DNA of 14,411 bases from JBBQVO01 sp038211505 (lineage in GTDB: Bacteria > Chloroflexota > Dehalococcoidia > DSTF01 > JACRBR01), in assembly GCA_038211505.1 (NCBI GenBank), contig JBBQVO010000079.1:1-14411 (forward strand), given 5' to 3'. The notes beneath the pieces are model-generated. The model was not told where the DNA came from, ran no database searches, and worked only from the letters and a program-made list of their open reading frames with translations. Each line of letters begins with the position of its first letter. Positions within the stretch are counted from its first letter, which is position 1. Positions 12,191-14,411 of this stretch are shown here, in pieces. Position numbers and translations under genes: made by a program.

Positions 12191-13609
12191 ATGGCCCAAC
12201 GATCCGCCTCTTACGGCGTCGCGAAGCGCGGGAACGCGCCACGTAGCCGCGCCCGCCGCTTCACGAACGTCGGCCAGATGCTGGCGCGCGTCTTCGCTGG
12301 CTACAAGATCATCAGCTTCCGCGAGAAGCGGAAGGGCAAGGAGTGGGGCGAGCCGCGACGGCTGAAGCACCACGCCTGGAGCGCCAACAAGTTCTACGAC
12401 GCGGCGATCCGAAATCAGGGCCTCCTGATCAAGACGGGACAGCTGCTCGGCACACGATCGGACATTTTGCCGGAGCAGTACCTCGACGTGCTGTCGAAGT
12501 TGCAAGACGAAGTGCCGCCCGAGTCGTTCGAGAACATCAAGCGGGTGATCGAGACCGAGCTCGGCAAGCCGTTGATGGACATCTTCGCAGAATTCGATCC
12601 AAAGCCGGTGGCTTCGGCGTCACTCGCGCAGGTGCATCGCGCCGTGCTGAAGGATGGGCGCGTGTGCGCGGTGAAGGTGCAGTATCCGGGCATCGACCGG
12701 ATCGTTGATATCGATCTGGACAACATGACGTTCTTCATCGGCATCCTCAACCGCATCGACAAGTCGATGGACTATCGCTTCGTCGCGGAGGAGATGCGGC
12801 AGCAGATCCCGCTCGAGCTGGACTTCATCAACGAGGGGCACAACGCCGAGCGCGTCGCGGCCGACTTCGCGAACGTCGACGACATCGTCGTGCCGAACAT
12901 CTACTGGGACTACACGACGCGCAAAGTGCTGACGATGGAGTTCATCGACGGCGTGAAGATCACGGACGCAGCCGGGCTCGAGCGGATGGGCGTCGACTCG
13001 GCGGACGTCGCGAAGATCCTGGTGTTCGCGTTCGCGGAGATGATCGTGCGGAAGGGCTTCTTTCACGCCGACCCGCATCCGGGCAACCTGATGGTGTTGC
13101 CTGGGCCGAAGCTGGTGCTGATCGACTTCGGCCAGGCGAAGGATCTCGGGCCGGCGTTTCGCGATGTGCTCGTGCGATTCACGCGGACGATGCTTAGCGG
13201 CGACATGGCGGCGATGGGCAAGGCCTTCCGCGATCTCGGCTTCCGCACGAAGAACGACGACGCGCAGGGCTACGAACAGCTCGGCGACGCCTACGTCGGC
13301 CGCGTGGCCAAGCAGATGCAGGACACGGGCGCCGGCTGGGCGGAGGGTGAGGTGTTCGAGGAGTCGTACGAGCAGGTGTCGGCGGTGCTCAAGAATAATC
13401 AGCTGACGGCGGTGCCGCCGGAGCTGCTGATGGTCGGTCGCGTCTTCGGGCTGCTCAACGGGCTGAGCAAGACGCTGAACGCCAAGACGAACATGCTTTT
13501 CGCGTTCTCGCAGCTGGCGGACGAGATCGAAGCGGCGCAGGCCAACGGCAACGGCGCTCACGGCGGCGATGCGATCGCGACGGATCGACGGCGGCTGCTC
13601 GAGGCGTAA
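12191..13609 (+). CDS. AarF/ABC1/UbiB-family atypical kinase-like protein
   Basis: A 472-residue member of the ABC1/UbiB protein-kinase-like family, some members of which support quinone or isoprenoid-lipid metabolism. Family landmarks are present in order: the KxGQ motif in LLIKTGQLLGTRSDILP (81-84), the Ala-rich nucleotide loop SASLAQVHRA (142-151), CAVKVQYPG with the ATP-site lysine (Lys162), the ExD motif in LELDF (Glu209, Asp211), hinge-type text LTMEFIDGVK, catalytic loop HADPHPGN (292-299) and metal motif IDFGQA (312-314). The first 50 residues are very basic. No C-terminal membrane helices like those of UbiB are obvious; the tail is Asn/Gly/Ala-rich. ATG 12191 is preceded by AGGTGA (12182-12187). 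It stands alone after the repeat mosaic and converges with recX (76-base gap), so it is not in an obvious quinone operon. Confidence 0.94.
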   Translation: MAQRSASYGVAKRGNAPRSRARRFTNVGQMLARVFAGYKIISFREKRKGKEWGEPRRLKHHAWSANKFYDAAIRNQGLLIKTGQLLGTRSDILPEQYLDVLSKLQDEVPPESFENIKRVIETELGKPLMDIFAEFDPKPVASASLAQVHRAVLKDGRVCAVKVQYPGIDRIVDIDLDNMTFFIGILNRIDKSMDYRFVAEEMRQQIPLELDFINEGHNAERVAADFANVDDIVVPNIYWDYTTRKVLTMEFIDGVKITDAAGLERMGVDSADVAKILVFAFAEMIVRKGFFHADPHPGNLMVLPGPKLVLIDFGQAKDLGPAFRDVLVRFTRTMLSGDMAAMGKAFRDLGFRTKNDDAQGYEQLGDAYVGRVAKQMQDTGAGWAEGEVFEESYEQVSAVLKNNQLTAVPPELLMVGRVFGLLNGLSKTLNAKTNMLFAFSQLADEIEAAQANGNGAHGGDAIATDRRRLLEA

Positions 13610-13685
13610 AGTCCACTCGATCCCCCGAGACTTCAAACACGGGCGTTGGTAACGATGCGTCGCTGCGAGAGCCGCCGTGCTTCCT

Positions 13686-14327
13686 CTACTCATCGTCGTC
13701 GGTGATGTCGCGGTCGAGTTCGCGCCAGCAGCGGTCGACGGTGGCGCGGGCGATGTCCCAGCCGAAGCCACGGCGTTGCAGGTAGGCGCCGAGTTTCGTG
13801 CGAAACTCCGGATAGGCGAAACGGGAGAGTGATCGCTTCCGCTTTGAGGCGACGCGATAGGCCGCCTCCGGATCATCGACGGTCGAGGCGGCATCGGTGG
13901 CGATCTCGTTCGCGACGCCCAAGGCGCGCAGCTCTTGCACCATCAATCGTTGGCCGCGCGGGCTGAGGCGGTCGCGGGATTCGGTCCACATGCGGGCGAA
14001 CTCGGCGTCGTCGAGGAGCTTCGCCGTCCGCAGTCGCGCGATCGTCTCGTCGATCAGGGTTGCATCGCATTTGCGCTGCGCGAGGCGACGGCGGATCTCG
14101 CGCTCGCTGCGCGGCCTGCGGGTGAGCATCGCCAGCGCCGACGCCAGCGCCTCGCGGCGCGCGACGGCGGCGACGATCGCGCCAATCTCGTCTTCGTCGA
14201 TCTCACGGCCGGGGCGGAGTTTGTGCTCGCCGAGCGCCGTGCGGGCGATCTCGAAGGCGACGACGCCGTCGATGTAGATGTTCATGCGGCCGCGCCGGTG
14301 TGCGCGCTCGATCGCGGTGACGATCAT
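13686..14327 (-). CDS. recX: Regulatory protein RecX
   Basis: A 213-residue protein with RecX family text. Residues 58-100 carry LASALAMLTRRPRSEREIRRRL and DETIARLRTAKLLDDAEFARMW, then RDRLSPRGQRLMVQELRALGV (first and second three-helix repeats). The third repeat follows near the C-terminus (FRTKLGAYLQRRGFGWDIARATVDRCW). RecX binds RecA filaments and limits RecA activity. The N-terminal 55 residues form an extra domain (TAIERAHRRGRMNIYIDG), as in many long RecX proteins. ATG 14327 has only a weak TAGG upstream; Met15 is an alternative. RecA is often next to recX, but only 84 bases upstream are visible and they end in a family A repeat, so linkage cannot be judged. The tail is acidic (DRDITDDDE). 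Confidence 0.93.
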   Translation of the reverse strand: MIVTAIERAHRRGRMNIYIDGVVAFEIARTALGEHKLRPGREIDEDEIGAIVAAVARREALASALAMLTRRPRSEREIRRRLAQRKCDATLIDETIARLRTAKLLDDAEFARMWTESRDRLSPRGQRLMVQELRALGVANEIATDAASTVDDPEAAYRVASKRKRSLSRFAYPEFRTKLGAYLQRRGFGWDIARATVDRCWRELDRDITDDDE

Positions 14328-14394
14328 GTTGCGCCTACTGTGGCGGCGGCTGGACGTTTGGGCGGCCGACTTCCGGGAACGTGCATCGGGTGGC

Positions 14395-14411
14395 GGCCGC
14401 GCACCTCACCC
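14395..14411 (+). repeat. Left end of a family A repeat, cut by the window edge
   Basis: GGCCGCGCACCTCACCC matches the left boundary of the copies at 8962-8977 and 11639-11654. Only the first 17 bases are in the window. It lies about 70 bases upstream of the recX start. Confidence 0.7.

Overview
The window is a GC-rich bacterial chromosomal segment with G/C-ending codons, good Shine-Dalgarno (SD) sites at several genes and ten protein-coding loci. No phage, plasmid, transposase, rRNA, tRNA or CRISPR signal is visible. The gene mix is a heterodimeric ABC exporter, sugar-acid enzymes, a full-length Lhr helicase, a Pmp3-family membrane peptide, an AarF/ABC1 kinase and RecX. With its many short GC-rich palindromic repeats, it resembles a free-living, environmental, high-GC lineage. 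Chloroflexota is my best guess, but this is an impression of style, not a phylogenetic result.

Layout. (1) 1-2706, plus strand: the 3' end of one ABC exporter half and a complete second half. Their motifs indicate a heterodimer with one degenerate and one catalytic ATP site. (2) 2731-6349: a small deoxy-sugar (L-fucose/L-rhamnose type) catabolic cluster. An SDR dehydrogenase (frameshifted) and an L-rhamnose-mutarotase-family protein lie on the plus strand. They converge on L-fuconate dehydratase (also frameshifted near its N-terminus) and a second SDR on the minus strand. (3) 6411-11063, minus strand: a 1550-residue Lhr-type superfamily 2 helicase with at least two in-frame insertions made of interspersed repeat DNA. 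(4) 11173-11349, minus strand: a 58-residue Pmp3/UPF0057 membrane peptide. (5) 11350-12190: an 841-base gene-free mosaic of several repeat families. (6) 12191-13609, plus strand: an AarF/ABC1/UbiB-family kinase-like protein. (7) 13686-14327, minus strand: RecX. The window ends inside another copy of the main repeat.

How it fits together. The two ABC halves should form one exporter. The sugar-acid cluster could supply the mutarotase, dehydratase and one or two NAD-dependent dehydrogenase steps of a non-phosphorylative fucose/rhamnose route; lactonase, hydrolase/aldolase and transporter are not in the window. Lhr and RecX are DNA-repair/recombination functions but are not adjacent.

What stands out most is the repeat ecology. 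One palindromic family (GGCC-TTCGGCC plus CTCTCCAC/GTGGAGAG) occurs at 686-733, 8952-9176 (twice), 11641-11697 and 14395-14411, with a related variant at 7950-7993. It sits in gene gaps, in one case supplying the likely ribosome-binding site of the next gene. It also sits inside lhr, where it is translated and has been tandemly duplicated in units of exactly 41 codons. Two genes of the sugar cluster each carry a one-base frameshift while the other genes are intact. This is either local assembly error or early decay of the pathway.
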